Under the pieces are notes generated by a model. That model saw only the letters and a program-made list of their open reading frames with translations. It did not search any database and was not told the DNA's origin. A program made the position numbers and the translations under genes. Positions 52,516 to 63,897 of a stretch of 64,000 bases of DNA are shown one piece after another. The DNA comes from Micromonospora pallida. GTDB lineage: Bacteria > Actinomycetota > Actinomycetes > Mycobacteriales > Micromonosporaceae. Every line of letters starts with the position of its first letter. Position 1 is the stretch's first letter. The stretch covers positions 7,317,001 through 7,381,000 of the forward strand of contig NZ_FMHW01000002.1 in assembly GCF_900090325.1 (NCBI RefSeq), written 5' to 3'.

Positions 52516-55118
52516 TCAGACCTTGAGCATGTTGTCCAGCAGCAGGGCGCAGCGGATCAGCCCGAGGTGGCTGTACGCCTGCGGGTGGTTGCCCAGCCCA
52601 CGCTCGGCGAGCGGGTCGTACTGCTCGGGAGCAGCCCGGTCGGCCCCGCCGTGTCGATCATCTGGGTGAACAGCTCCTCCGCGTCGGTGCGTCGACCGGT
52701 GCGCAGGTACGCCTCGATCAGCCACGCCGTGCAGATGTGGAAGCCGCCCTCCCGGCCGGGCAGGCCGTCGTCCCAGTGGTACCGGTAGACGACCGGGCCG
52801 CTACGCAGGTCCGCCTCGATCTTGAGCACGGTGGAGAGGAAGCGCGGGTCGTCGCCGGGGAGCAGCCCGGACAGGCCGATCCAGAGAGACGAGGCATCCA
52901 TCTCCTCGTCCCCGTACGCGACGCTGTACGCCTCGACGCCCTCGTGCCAGCCGTGCTCGAGCACGTTCGCGGCGATCCGCTCGCGCAGCTCCACCCACTC
53001 CGGCCGGTCGCCCTCGCCGTGCTGCCGGATCACGTTCAGTGCCCGGTCGACGGTCATCCAGCACATCACCTTCGAGAAGATGTGGTGCCGGGGCGGGAGG
53101 CGGGCCTCCCAGATGCCGTGGTCGGGCTCGTGCCAGCGGCGGCGGACCGCCTCGACCATGTTCTCCAGCACCCGCCACTCGGTCTCGCGTACCGAGCCTC
53201 GGGCGTCGGCCACGGCCGCGATCAGGTCGGCGATCGGGCCGAAGACGTCGAGCTGGAGCTGGTGGTTGGCGAGGTTGCCGACCCGCACCGGACGGGAGCC
53301 GGCGTAGCCGGGGAGGGTGTCGATGACCGCCTCGGCGCCCAGCTCGTACCCGTCGACGGTGTAGAGCGGGTGCAGCCGCTCCGGGTGCCCACCGGTGCGC
53401 TCGATGCAGCCGTCCACCCAGCGCAGCAGCGCCTCGGCCTCCTCGATGGAGCCGAGGTCGACCAGCACCCGCGCGGTCATCGACGCGTCCCGCAGCCAGC
53501 AGTACCGGTAGTCCCAGTTACGGACGCCGCCCAGCTCCTCCGGCAGTGAGGTGGTCGCCGCCGCGAGGATCGAGCCGGTCGCCTCGTGACACAGCCCGCG
53601 CAGCGTGAGCGCGCTGCGGACGACCAGGTCACGCGCGGTCTGCGGCAGCCGCAGCGAGGCCGCCCAGTCCTTCCACGGCTGCTCGGCGAGCGTCTGCCGC
53701 TCGTGCACCGGGACCCGGTGGTGCTCCAGGCTGTGCGTGCCGAAGCGCAGCTCGCAGGTGACCTGCCCGCCGGCGGCGGCCAGGTCGACCACCGCCTTGG
53801 CGGTCTCGTACCCGCCGTCGTTGGTCACCTGCCACTGCACGCCGGGGGAGTAGAGCGCCACCGGCTCGTTGGAGCCGAGCACCAGCAGCCCGTCACCGAG
53901 CGGCTGGAGCTGCACGGCCACCTGGCCGAACTCCGGCCGGGGGGCGAACTCCAGCCGGACCCGGCCGGAGCCGGTGAGCACCCGGATCAGGGTCGAGTCG
54001 CCGGAGACCATGGTCGACTCGCTCGGCACGTGGTCGCTGGACGGCCGGTCGAGCCAGTCGGTCACGGTCAGCCCCGACCAACGGGTCTCCACCGTCATGG
54101 TGCCGCTGCGGTAGCGCTGCCCCAGCGGGATGCCGCCCCGCTCCGGGGCGACGCTGAAGTGCCCGGCCGGGCTGCCGCCGACCAGGTCGGCGAAGATGGC
54201 CGCCGAGTCCGGCTTGGGGTGGCACAGCCAGCTGATCTTGGCTTCCGGGGTGAGCAGCGCGACGGTCCGCCCGTTCGCCAGCATTGAGTGCCGCTCGATC
54301 GGCACCGCCCGCTCACCGAACAGCCAGTGCCGCCGGGTCTCCAGCAGCAGGGCCAACGCCCGGGCGGCCTCGATCGGCTCGGCGACCCGGTACTGCGCCT
54401 TCGTCTCCCCGGGGCCGATCTTGATGCCGACGTCGGGGCCGTGCAGGTTGCCGAAGGCGTTCTCGTCGGTGACGTCGTCCCCGATGAACAGCACCGCGCT
54501 CGCGGCGAGCTGGGTCCGGAGCTGGTCCATGGCGGTGCCCTTGTGGGTGGCGACCACCGACAGCTCGATGACCTCCTTGCCCTGGGTGACCGTGACCCCG
54601 TCCCAGGTGGCCGGCCCGTTGCGGACCGCCTCGACGGCCTGGGCCGCGATCTGCGGCGGCACCCCCCGGGTGTGCACCGCGACGCTGGCCGGCTTGCGTT
54701 CCAACCGGACGCCCGGGTGGGCGGCGGCGATATCGCGCAGCTCGTTGCGCATCCGGGTCCGTACGGCGATCAGCTCGGGGCTGAGCCGTTCGACGAAGCC
54801 GATGTCGAACTCGGAGCCGTGGCTGCCCACCAGGTGCACCTCGCTGGGCAGCCGGGACAGGGCGGCCAGGTCGCGCAGCGCGCGTCCGGAGACCACCGCG
54901 ACGCTGGTCTGCGGCAGCGCGGCGAGCGCCCGTACGGCGGCCACCGACTCGTGCAGCGGGACGGCCTTGCTCGGATCCTCGACGATCGGGGCGAGCGTGC
55001 CGTCGTAGTCGCAGGCGACCAGAAGTTGGGGGACCCGGGCGATCCGGCCGATCGCCGCGCGCAGCTCGGGGTCCATGACCTCGGAGGTCTGCGTGGTCTC
55101 GGTGGCGGTCGTGTTCAC
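52516..55118 (-). CDS. otsB: trehalose-6-phosphate phosphatase fused to GH15 domain, frameshifted near the C-terminus
   Basis: The N-terminal 245 residues form a HAD phosphatase (motif [10 protein letters not shown] with Asp37; [21 protein letters not shown]), which makes trehalose. From about residue 260 a GH15 domain follows ([46 protein letters not shown]). At about 52626 one base appears missing. Without the frameshift the protein would continue [20 protein letters not shown] and end DNMLKV at 52516 (867 residues); as read, it changes frame after GLLP and ends at 52557 (853 residues). In GH15 enzymes the catalytic base is in this EQ(Y/F)D region, so the domain is probably inactive. It overlaps otsA by 4 bases. 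Confidence 0.9.
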
Positions 55119-56515
55119 GCCGCCTCCACGTCAGGTGTGCCGAGTTCGCTGAGGAACGACCGGGCCCAATGGCCCACATCGTGGGTACGCAGGTGTCGTT
55201 GCATGATTCGCATGCGGCGGCGGGCCTCCGTCCGCTCCACGTGCACAGCCTTCAGCAGGGCTTCCTTGACCGCTTCGGGGTCGTGCGGGTTACACAGAAA
55301 CGCCTGGCGCAGCTCCGTCGCCGCACCGGCAAACTCACTGAGCACGAGCGCGCCGCCCTGGTCGGCGCGCGATGCCACGTACTCCTTGGCCACCAAATTC
55401 ATTCCGTCTCGCAGCGGGGTCACCATCATCACGTCCGCCGCAACATACATCGCGGCGAGCTCACTGCGAGAGTACGACTGATGAAGATAGTGGACGGCCG
55501 GCACGCCGACCCGGCCGTACTCGCCGTTGATCCGGCCGACTTCTCGTTCGACCTTCACCCGCAGCGCCTGATAGTGCTCGACCCGTTCTCGACTCGGGGT
55601 GGCCACCTGCACCATGACCGCCTCCGGAACTGTCAGCTTTCCGTCAGAGAGCAGCTCGCGGAATGCCTTGAGGCGCAGCTCGATGCCCTTGGTGTAGTCC
55701 AGCCGGTCCACGCCCAGGATGATCGTCTTCGGGTTGCCCAACTCCTCGCGGATCTGCTTGGCCCGGGCCTGGATCCCCGGGTCGGCGGCGAGCCGCTCCA
55801 TCTCCTTGACGTCGATCGAGATCGGGAACGCGCCGGCCTTGACCCGTCGGCCGTCGACCTGGATCATCTGCCCCTCGTAGCGCAGGCCGAGCAGGTGCCG
55901 GGCCAACCGGACGAAGTTCTGCGCGGCCAGCCGCTGCTGGAAACCGACCAGGTCGGCGCCGAGCAGGCCACGCAGCACCTCGGCCCGCAGCGGCATCTGC
56001 ATGAACAGCTCGATCGGCGGGAACGGGATGTGCAGGAAGAAGCCGATCTTGAGGTCCGGCCGGAGCTCGCGGAGCATCGCCGGGACGAGCTGGAGCTGGT
56101 AGTCCTGCACCCAGACCGTCCCGCCCTCGGCCGCCACCTCCGCTGCGGCCTCCGCGAACCGGGCGTTGACCAGCCGGTACGCGTCCCGCCAGCGCCGCTT
56201 GTACGCCGGGGTCTCCACCGCGTCGTGGTAGAGCGGCCAGATCGTGGCGTTGGACTGCCCCTCGTAGTAGCGCTCCAGCTCCTCGGCGCTCAGCGGCACC
56301 GGGTGCAGCCGGATGCCCTCCACCTCGAACGGGTCGGGGGCGGCGCCGGTACCGCCCGCCCAGCCGACCCAGGTGCCCTGGTGCTCGGCGAGGACCGGGT
56401 GCAGCGCGGTGACCAGACCGCCCGGGCTGCGGCGCCACTGTCGGCCCTCCGGAGTGCTCACCTCGTCGACTGGTAGACGGTTCGCCACAACGACAAAGGA
56501 GCTACGGACGGTCAC
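55115..56515 (-). CDS. otsA: trehalose-6-phosphate synthase
   Basis: This 466-residue GT20 enzyme makes trehalose 6-phosphate from UDP- or GDP-glucose and glucose 6-phosphate. Motifs are VVVANRLPV at the start, [58 protein letters not shown], and [20 protein letters not shown] with [10 protein letters not shown]. The start is GTG at 56515. It is the first gene of the operon with the otsB-GH15 fusion (ATGA-type overlap at 55115-55118). Divergent from ettA. Confidence 0.97.
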   Translation of the reverse strand: MTVRSSFVVVANRLPVDEVSTPEGRQWRRSPGGLVTALHPVLAEHQGTWVGWAGGTGAAPDPFEVEGIRLHPVPLSAEELERYYEGQSNATIWPLYHDAVETPAYKRRWRDAYRLVNARFAEAAAEVAAEGGTVWVQDYQLQLVPAMLRELRPDLKIGFFLHIPFPPIELFMQMPLRAEVLRGLLGADLVGFQQRLAAQNFVRLARHLLGLRYEGQMIQVDGRRVKAGAFPISIDVKEMERLAADPGIQARAKQIREELGNPKTIILGVDRLDYTKGIELRLKAFRELLSDGKLTVPEAVMVQVATPSRERVEHYQALRVKVEREVGRINGEYGRVGVPAVHYLHQSYSRSELAAMYVAADVMMVTPLRDGMNLVAKEYVASRADQGGALVLSEFAGAATELRQAFLCNPHDPEAVKEALLKAVHVERTEARRRMRIMQRHLRTHDVGHWARSFLSELGTPDVEAA

Positions 56516-56867
56516 GATCGGCCACCTCCGGTCAACGACGGGTCCAGCGCACGGCGTACTGAGCGTATCTGCGCTGTCTGGGGCCCCGTGCGGCAGTTAC
56601 TTCCCCGGTCAGCGGCCCTCGAACCCGGACGTGATCTGCCCGACCTTCCCTTGACGGACCGGCACGACGACGGCGACGGGTCCTCGGCGACCGGTACCGG
56701 GTGACATGCCCCGGTGAGGGCGGGGTGATGTGGGCGGAGCACGGCGTACCTGTCAGGATTGACGACGGCGTGCGTGCGCGCGGCCGACCGGCCGGCGGCA
56801 CGCGGGCGGTCCGGTCCGCCCTTCGCTCGCCGGCTCCCAATCGCAACGTACGGAGGTAGCCCGCACC
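56516..56867. other. divergent promoter region otsA / ettA
   Basis: No gene is supported in these 352 bases. They presumably hold the otsA promoter on the minus strand and the ettA promoter on the plus strand. GGAGGT, 15 bases before the GTG at 56868, marks the ettA ribosome site. Confidence 0.5.
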
Positions 56868-58544
<1,677 letters not shown>

Positions 58545-58546
58545 CC

Positions 58547-58999
58547 ATGAGCGACCGGTTCGTCTACCACTGCACGCTGCGCTGGTCCGACCTGGACGCG
58601 TACGGCCACGTCAACAACGCCCGCTTCCTCACCCTCTACGAGGAGGCCCGGGTGGCGTTGATGTTCGCCGGCGGCCGGGCGTGGGGGGTCGGCTCGTTCG
58701 CCGAGGGCGTGGTGATCGCCCGGCACGAGATCGACTACGTGCGCCCGGTCGACTACGCCCTCGGCCGGGCCACCGCGGACGCGGCCCCGACCGTCCGGAT
58801 CGAACTCTGGGTGGAGGAGATCCGGCGGTCCGCCTTCACCATCGCCTACGAGCTGTACGACGGCGAGGTGCTGGCCAGCCGGGCCCGCTCGGTGCTGGTC
58901 CCGTACGACCTGGCGGAGAAGCGGCTGCGCCGGCTCACCGACGACGAGCGGACCTTCCTGGGCAACTACCTGCTGCCGCCGGCGGAGGAGCCGGCGTGA
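58547..58999 (+). CDS. 4HBT-type acyl-CoA thioesterase
   Basis: This 150-residue hot-dog-fold protein begins YHCTLRWSDLDAYGHVNNAR, with the catalytic Asp in SDLDAYGHVNN. It continues FLTLYEEARVALMF and IARHEIDYVRPVDYA. It hydrolyses acyl-CoA esters; the chain preference is unknown. It starts 3 bases after ettA and overlaps the next gene (GTGA). Operon linkage of ettA with a thioesterase is common in actinobacteria. Confidence 0.93.
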   Translation: MSDRFVYHCTLRWSDLDAYGHVNNARFLTLYEEARVALMFAGGRAWGVGSFAEGVVIARHEIDYVRPVDYALGRATADAAPTVRIELWVEEIRRSAFTIAYELYDGEVLASRARSVLVPYDLAEKRLRRLTDDERTFLGNYLLPPAEEPA

Positions 59000-59721
59000 C
59001 CGGCGCTGGCGTGACCGGGACCGGGGTGGCCGGCGGGGCGGCGTCCGTCGCGTCGGGCGGGCACGGCCTGGTCGGTGTCGCCGACGCCGGTGCGTTTCTG
59101 GCCCGGCTGGTCCGGTTCGACCCGGCAACGGTGGTCCGGCTCCGCCCGGTCGACCCAGCCGGGCCGACGGCGCTCTGGGCCCGGCTGCCCTGGGGGGTGC
59201 TGGTCTGCCGGACGGTGGCCGGCCCGGGGCCGGGCGACGCGACGGTCGCCGCCGCCGACCTCCTGGCGGCACTGGCCGGGGACGGGACCGCCCTGCCCGC
59301 GCGGCGGGACGCGCAGTGGCGCTGGCCGCTGCCGTCGGGGTCCGGACGGGTGGTGGAGACGATCCCCGCCGCCGAGCTGCGTCGGGTGGCCGACGCGGCG
59401 GCCGGCACCCTGCGCGCCGCCGCGACGCACGGCGTGGCGGGGCGGGCGGTCGGCCAGCGCGCGGTCCGCGACGCCCTGCTGGACCACGTCGCGGTGGTCG
59501 TCACCGGCGAGTCGGGGGAGCGGGTCGAGGTGCCCCAGCGGCTGGTGCAGGGGGTGGTCCGGATGGGCTTCCTCGGACCGGCCGCCGGGGCCGTCCCGGG
59601 AGAGGTACAGGTACGCCTGGCCAACCGCTGGGTCGGTCTGGCCGCGCCGTACGGAGTCTGTTGGTCGCAGAACGTGGCAGACCTTGTCATAAAGCCATCG
59701 GGTGATCATCCGAACGGATGA
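58996..59721 (+). CDS. hypothetical protein coupled to the thioesterase
   Basis: This 241-residue protein is Ala/Gly/Val rich, with no membrane segment or recognised motif. Its first 25 residues are a low-complexity Gly/Val/Ala stretch, then a helical/strand domain (LVGVADAGAFLARLVRFDP, LWARLPWGVLVCRTVAG, VPQRLVQGVVRMGFLGP). GTG at 58996 overlaps the thioesterase stop, so it belongs to the ettA operon. A small hairpin (59706-59721) covers its last codons. Confidence 0.75.
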   Translation: MTGAGVTGTGVAGGAASVASGGHGLVGVADAGAFLARLVRFDPATVVRLRPVDPAGPTALWARLPWGVLVCRTVAGPGPGDATVAAADLLAALAGDGTALPARRDAQWRWPLPSGSGRVVETIPAAELRRVADAAAGTLRAAATHGVAGRAVGQRAVRDALLDHVAVVVTGESGERVEVPQRLVQGVVRMGFLGPAAGAVPGEVQVRLANRWVGLAAPYGVCWSQNVADLVIKPSGDHPNG

Positions 59722-59852
59722 CCCCTAATCCTTCTTCTGTCCCGGGGCTGGCGTTGGGGGGATGCTTCGCGCCGGCTGTCCGGGTACCGTCCATCCTCGG
59801 ATCCAACGCACCGTAGGCGTATGGATCCGCTGGGGAGTGAGGTGCGCGAGCG

Positions 59853-60440
59853 ATGCCGTGGTGGTCATGGCGCCCCGGTCACGCCGGTGGTGGCGAGCCG
59901 GAAAGTCGGAGTGGGATCACAGTGGATGGCAGCGTCCGGGTCGGACCACCGGCACCACGCGAGCCGGGAGACGACTGTCTCCCCGCCGCAGACCGGCCGG
60001 TCAGCAAGGAGATGTCGGCCACCGTCGCGCCGGTGAATCTCGGTCGGGTCTGTGACGCGCTCGACCTGCTGGACGTCCGTTACCTGGCGGACGGCGACGG
60101 CAACCTGCTGGCTATGTGGGAACGGCACGCGGTGCTGGTCACCCTGGAGGGGCCGGAGGACGAGATCCTGGTGATGCGGGCGCGTCCACACGCGACCGTC
60201 CCACCGGACTGGGCCGACCGGGCCTACCGGGTGGTCAACGAGTGGAACCACACCCGACGGTTCTGCAAGGCGTACATCGGTGATCCGACCGAGCGCGGGC
60301 AACTGCCGATCTACGCCGAACTTCAGGTGCCGCGCGGCGCGGGGACGCACGACGCGCTCCTGGTCGAGCTGCTCGACTGCGGTGCGGCGGTCGCGACGAA
60401 CTTCGTCGACTGGCTGCACGACGAGGGCGCTCTGCTCTGA
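59853..60440 (+). CDS. YbjN domain protein
   Basis: This 195-residue protein has a C-terminal YbjN-type domain of about 130 residues (NLGRVCDALDLLDVRYLADG, VLVTLEGPEDEILVMRAR, AYRVVNEWNHTRRFCKAYIG). YbjN folds resemble type III secretion chaperones; the actinobacterial role is unknown. The N-terminal 50 residues (MPWWSWRPGHAG) are Pro/Gly rich and disordered. ATG at 59853 has GAGG 10 bases upstream. The in-frame ATG at 60012 has AAGGAG touching it and is less likely. Confidence 0.8.
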   Translation: MPWWSWRPGHAGGGEPESRSGITVDGSVRVGPPAPREPGDDCLPAADRPVSKEMSATVAPVNLGRVCDALDLLDVRYLADGDGNLLAMWERHAVLVTLEGPEDEILVMRARPHATVPPDWADRAYRVVNEWNHTRRFCKAYIGDPTERGQLPIYAELQVPRGAGTHDALLVELLDCGAAVATNFVDWLHDEGALL

Positions 60441-60452
60441 CGACGATGTCGG

Positions 60453-60482
60453 CGACGCCGGCCGGACCTCCGGCCGGCGTCG
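60453..60482. terminator. bidirectional terminator hairpin
   Basis: A perfect 14-bp stem (60453-60466 with 60469-60482; tightest loop 2 bases) lies between the convergent YbjN and globin genes. Confidence 0.85.
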
Positions 60483-60560
60483 TTCCGCGGGGTCCGCTGG
60501 TCGGCTGCCCGCCGGCCCGGGCGCCTCGTGGGCCGTCGGGCGCTCGGCCTGTCGGCGAGG

Positions 60561-60986
60561 TCAGCGGACGGCCGGGTCCTCCATCACGTTGACCATGAAG
60601 TACGCCGCCCGCTCCAGGTAGTCCCAGAGCGTCGTCGCCACGTCGGACGGCAGGTCCAGGGAGTCGACCGCCCGACGCATGTGCAGCAACCAGGCGTCCC
60701 GCTCGGCGGGGCCGACCCGGAACGGCGCGTGCCGCATCCGCAGCCGTGGGTGCCCGCGCTGGGCCGAGTAGGTGTTCGGCCCGCCCCAGTACTGCATCAG
60801 GAACAGCGTCAGCCGGTCGGCGGCCGGGCCCAGATCCTCCTCCGGGTACATCGGGCGCAGCAGCGGATCGGTGGCAACACCGGCGTAGAACTCGTCGACC
60901 AGCCGGCGGAAGGTCGGCTCACCCCCGACCGCCTCGAAGAGGGTCGTCGTCGGCTGGGTCCGGTCGGAGTCACCTGCGGCAGTCAC
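60561..60986 (-). CDS. glbO: group II truncated haemoglobin (trHbO)
   Basis: This 141-residue 2-on-2 globin has FEAVGGEPTFRRLVDEFYAGV, YPEEDLGPAADRLTLFLMQYWGGPNTYSAQRGHPRLRMRHAPF (in parts) and a proximal His in LRMRHAPFRV. YWGGP is diagnostic of group II. It probably binds oxygen or nitric oxide, as mycobacterial GlbO does. The GTG at 60986 is set by a -10-like CAGGAT 6 bases upstream. It stands alone, upstream of a convergent YbjN gene. Confidence 0.94.
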   Translation of the reverse strand: MTAAGDSDRTQPTTTLFEAVGGEPTFRRLVDEFYAGVATDPLLRPMYPEEDLGPAADRLTLFLMQYWGGPNTYSAQRGHPRLRMRHAPFRVGPAERDAWLLHMRRAVDSLDLPSDVATTLWDYLERAAYFMVNVMEDPAVR

Positions 60987-60992
60987 CGTTCC

Positions 60993-60998
60993 ATCCTG
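60993..60998 (-). promoter_or_regulatory. -10-like element CAGGAT, leaderless-type
   Basis: On the minus strand CAGGAT ends 6 bases before the globin GTG at 60986. Confidence 0.45.
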
Positions 60999-61053
60999 CC
61001 AGGTGTCCCTCGCCCCGGCGGGTACGGTCGCCCGCGCCGGGATGCGTGCTCGA

Positions 61054-62502
61054 TCACAGCGTCGCGGTGCCGCCCGCCGCCGCCCGCCGGCCCGCCAGCG
61101 GGCCCTCGTCACCGGCCGGCGTGGCGCGGCCGGTCGCCCCGGTGCCGGCAGCGGTCGCGGTCGGCGTGGCGCTTCCGGTCGCCCCGGTCCCGGCGGTAGT
61201 CGACATCTCGCCGCGGGGGCGTGCGCCGGGTGCCTTCGCGGCGGCGATGGCGGCGTCGAAGGCGGCGGCGCTCGGCCAGCGGGCCACCACCACGAGCATC
61301 AGGAGCACGCCGGCCGCGCTCCACAGCCCGACCACCCCGGGGATGGAGAACCGCTCGGCGAGCAGGCCAGTGACGATCACCGCGAAGCCCTGGATCACCT
61401 GCATGCCGGTCGCCATCACACCGAACGCCCGGGCGCGGTAGCCGTCGGGCAGAGCCCGGACGAAGAGCCCGTTGGCGACCGGCAGCAGCCCGGCCACCGA
61501 GAAGCCGCAGACCGCGACGAGCAGCGCCACCACGCCCGGCGGCGGGTCGAACAGGGCCGGCACCAGCACCAGGGGGGCCAGCACGGCGAACGGACGGATC
61601 AGGGCCACCCGACGGGTGGGCCGGACGGCCCGCCCGATGATCAGGCCACCGAGGATGAAACCGACCGGCGCGGCCGCCATGATCACCGCTTGGGTGGCGG
61701 CGGCGCCCACGCCCGCGCCCGAGCGCTCACCGGCCCAGGCGCCGGCCAGCCCCTCGGGGACGATGGAGAAGAGCATCGAGCAGAACACCAGCACGGCGAT
61801 CGATCGCAGCACCGGGGTGCCGAAGACGATCCGGAAGCCGGCCCCGGTCTCCCGCAGCAGCGACGTGCGCGGTTCGCCGGTGTTCACCCGGGCGTGGTCG
61901 CGGACGCCGAGCCGCACGAGCAACGCGGACGCGCCGAAGCTGGCCGCGTTGACCAGTAGCGCGGCGGTGGGGCTGGCCGTGGCGATGGCGGCGCCGAGCA
62001 GGTAGCCGGTCACCTGGGCGGCCTGCCCGACGCTGCTGTTGAGGGAGAGGCCGACCACCAGTTTGTCGCCGGTGAGGATCACCGGCATGAGCGCGGAGCG
62101 CGCGGCCTGGGCCGGCGGGTTGGCCAGCGTGGTGGTGAAGAGCAGGGCGAGGATCGCCCAGACCGGCAGGTGCGGGATGGCGACCAGCGCGATCAGCACC
62201 ATCCGAAGCAGGTCGGAATTGACCATCACGGCCCGGTACCGGCACCGGTCGGCCACCGTGGACAGCAGCGGACCGCCGATCAGCCACGGCAGGTAGCTCA
62301 CCGCGAACGCCGCCGCCGAGAGGGCCACCGAGTCGGTTTCCCGGTAGACCAGGACGGTCACCGCCGCCTTGGCGATGTAGTCACCGATCCAGGAGAGGGT
62401 GGTGGCCGAGAGGACCGCCCGGTACTCGCGCTGGGCGAACACTTCACTGAAGGTGGCCGGACCTTCGTGGAGGGGTCGCTCGTCGGACACCGTGGCCTCC
62501 AT
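61054..62502 (-). CDS. MFS transporter
   Basis: This 482-residue inner-membrane transporter has about 12 membrane segments; examples are LSWIGDYIAKAAVTVLVYRE, WAILALLFTTTLANPPAQAA, VLVFCSMLFSIV and VIMAAAPVGFILGGLIIG. The MFS loop ADRCRYRAVM follows segment 2. The substrate is unknown; the layout resembles macrolide-efflux-like MFS proteins. The C-terminal 60 residues are a cytoplasmic Ala/Gly/Thr tail with a 15-residue repeat (GTGATG(S/R)ATP). ATG at 62502 starts MEATVSDERP. Confidence 0.9.
   Translation of the reverse strand: MEATVSDERPLHEGPATFSEVFAQREYRAVLSATTLSWIGDYIAKAAVTVLVYRETDSVALSAAAFAVSYLPWLIGGPLLSTVADRCRYRAVMVNSDLLRMVLIALVAIPHLPVWAILALLFTTTLANPPAQAARSALMPVILTGDKLVVGLSLNSSVGQAAQVTGYLLGAAIATASPTAALLVNAASFGASALLVRLGVRDHARVNTGEPRTSLLRETGAGFRIVFGTPVLRSIAVLVFCSMLFSIVPEGLAGAWAGERSGAGVGAAATQAVIMAAAPVGFILGGLIIGRAVRPTRRVALIRPFAVLAPLVLVPALFDPPPGVVALLVAVCGFSVAGLLPVANGLFVRALPDGYRARAFGVMATGMQVIQGFAVIVTGLLAERFSIPGVVGLWSAAGVLLMLVVVARWPSAAAFDAAIAAAKAPGARPRGEMSTTAGTGATGSATPTATAAGTGATGRATPAGDEGPLAGRRAAAGGTATL
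61118..61193. repeat. 45-bp in-frame duplication in the MFS tail
   Basis: GGCGTGGCGC followed by CCGGTCGCCCCGGT occurs from 61118 and again from 61163, a 45-base period that adds 15 codons to the transporter C-terminus. Confidence 0.8.
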
Positions 62503-62757
62503 CGTTCCCGGCGGCGGCCACTCGTGGCGACCTGGCCGGAAATCGTCGTCAGATCTACGGAGCAGCGAGGACGTGATCACGCTCCGAGGAGCTTGTTTCC
62601 GGATTCTGCCCGATCGTCTGAAGGCTGGCTAGGGTGAACGGATAGATCGTCGCATCTCCGACTGAACGAACGGACGATACCCGAGGGGCCGGGCGGACCG
62701 CGACCCCTCCGAGGTCGGCTCCCTCGACGCTGGCTGTTCGACCAGAAGAACCGCAGG
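62503..62757 (-). other. spacer between MscS and MFS genes
   Basis: No gene is supported here. The region is AT-richer near 62580-62660. On the minus strand it follows the MscS stop and must hold any promoter of the MFS gene. Confidence 0.4.
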
Positions 62758-63897
62758 TCAGGGTGGGGTGGCCGGCCCGGGCGTGGGGATGCCGGGGTAG
62801 AAGCGGGCTGCGGCGATCTTGGCGGTGATGCCGGAGTTCTCCAGCGACTCGGCCAGCCGGCGACGCAGCTCCCGACCGACCGCGAACTGTCCGTCCGCGC
62901 TCGTCTTGACCACCGTACGGATCACCGCGCCGTCGATCGTCACCTGCTCCACGCCGAGCACCTCCGGCGGCTCGACGATGTGCGGGGCCAGATCCGGGTC
63001 GAGCGCCACCGACGCCGCCGCGGTCCGTAGCACCGCAGTGGCCTCCTCGGTGCTGGCGAAGCCGATCGGCAGGTCGACCACGACCAGCGCCCACCCCTGA
63101 CTCTTGTTGCCGACCCGGATGATCTCGCCGTTGCGGATGTACCACAGCACGCCCCGTGCGTCACGGACCGTGGTGACCCGCAGACCCACCGACTCGACCA
63201 CCCCGGTCGCCTCGCCGACGTCCACCGTGTCACCCACGCCGTACTGGTCCTCCAGCAGCATGAACAGCCCCGCGATCAGGTCCTTGACCAGGCTCTGCGC
63301 GCCGAAGCCCAGCGCCACACCGACGATGCCGGCGCTGGCCAGCAGAGGGGCCAGGTCGAAGCTGAACTCCCGGAGGACCATCAGCAGGGCGATGCCGAAC
63401 ACGAACGCGGTGACCAGGCTGCTCAGCACCGACCCGATCGCCTCGGCCCGCTGCCGGCGTCGCTCCGGGACGAACTCCCCTTCGGCCGCCGTGCTGGGGA
63501 TCCGCTCCCGCAGCGGCTTGAGCAGGGTCGGCACCGAGCCTTCGGTGGTGGTCCGGACCAGCCGTCTGATCGTCCGCTGCAACAGGAACCGGGCGGCGAC
63601 CGCCAGCAGGAGGATCAGCATGATCCGCAGCGGTTTGAGGAGGATCCAGTAGCTGCCCTCGGCGAACCAGGTGGAACCGGTCAGGTCGTAGACGTTCTTG
63701 CAGAGCGCGTCGGAGAGACAGTCGGGGCTCAGCTCCGGCTTCGGGGTCTCAGCGGCCAACGGCGTCAGCGGGGCAGCAGTCACGTCTGCTTTCGTACCGC
63801 ACGGTGCGCCGGGACCGCCGGGCACCCCGCCCATCGGTGGGGTTGGCCCCGGATCCCCGGGCCGGCACCGTAGATCAACCGGTGCGAAACCGGTCAT
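62758..63897 (-). CDS. MscS-family mechanosensitive channel
   Basis: This 379-residue channel has an N-terminal Pro/Gly-rich extracytoplasmic stretch, membrane segments ILLKPLRIMLILLLAVAARF, IGSVLSSLVTAFVFGIALLM and the pore helix LASAGIVGVALGFGAQSLVK, then LIAGLFMLLEDQYGVGDTVD, a typical MscS beta domain. The cytoplasmic vestibule follows (SQGWALVVVDLPIGFAST). It opens under membrane tension to release solutes. ATG at 63897 is upstream of a short AT-rich region at the window end. Confidence 0.93.
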   Translation of the reverse strand: MTGFAPVDLRCRPGDPGPTPPMGGVPGGPGAPCGTKADVTAAPLTPLAAETPKPELSPDCLSDALCKNVYDLTGSTWFAEGSYWILLKPLRIMLILLLAVAARFLLQRTIRRLVRTTTEGSVPTLLKPLRERIPSTAAEGEFVPERRRQRAEAIGSVLSSLVTAFVFGIALLMVLREFSFDLAPLLASAGIVGVALGFGAQSLVKDLIAGLFMLLEDQYGVGDTVDVGEATGVVESVGLRVTTVRDARGVLWYIRNGEIIRVGNKSQGWALVVVDLPIGFASTEEATAVLRTAAASVALDPDLAPHIVEPPEVLGVEQVTIDGAVIRTVVKTSADGQFAVGRELRRRLAESLENSGITAKIAAARFYPGIPTPGPATPP

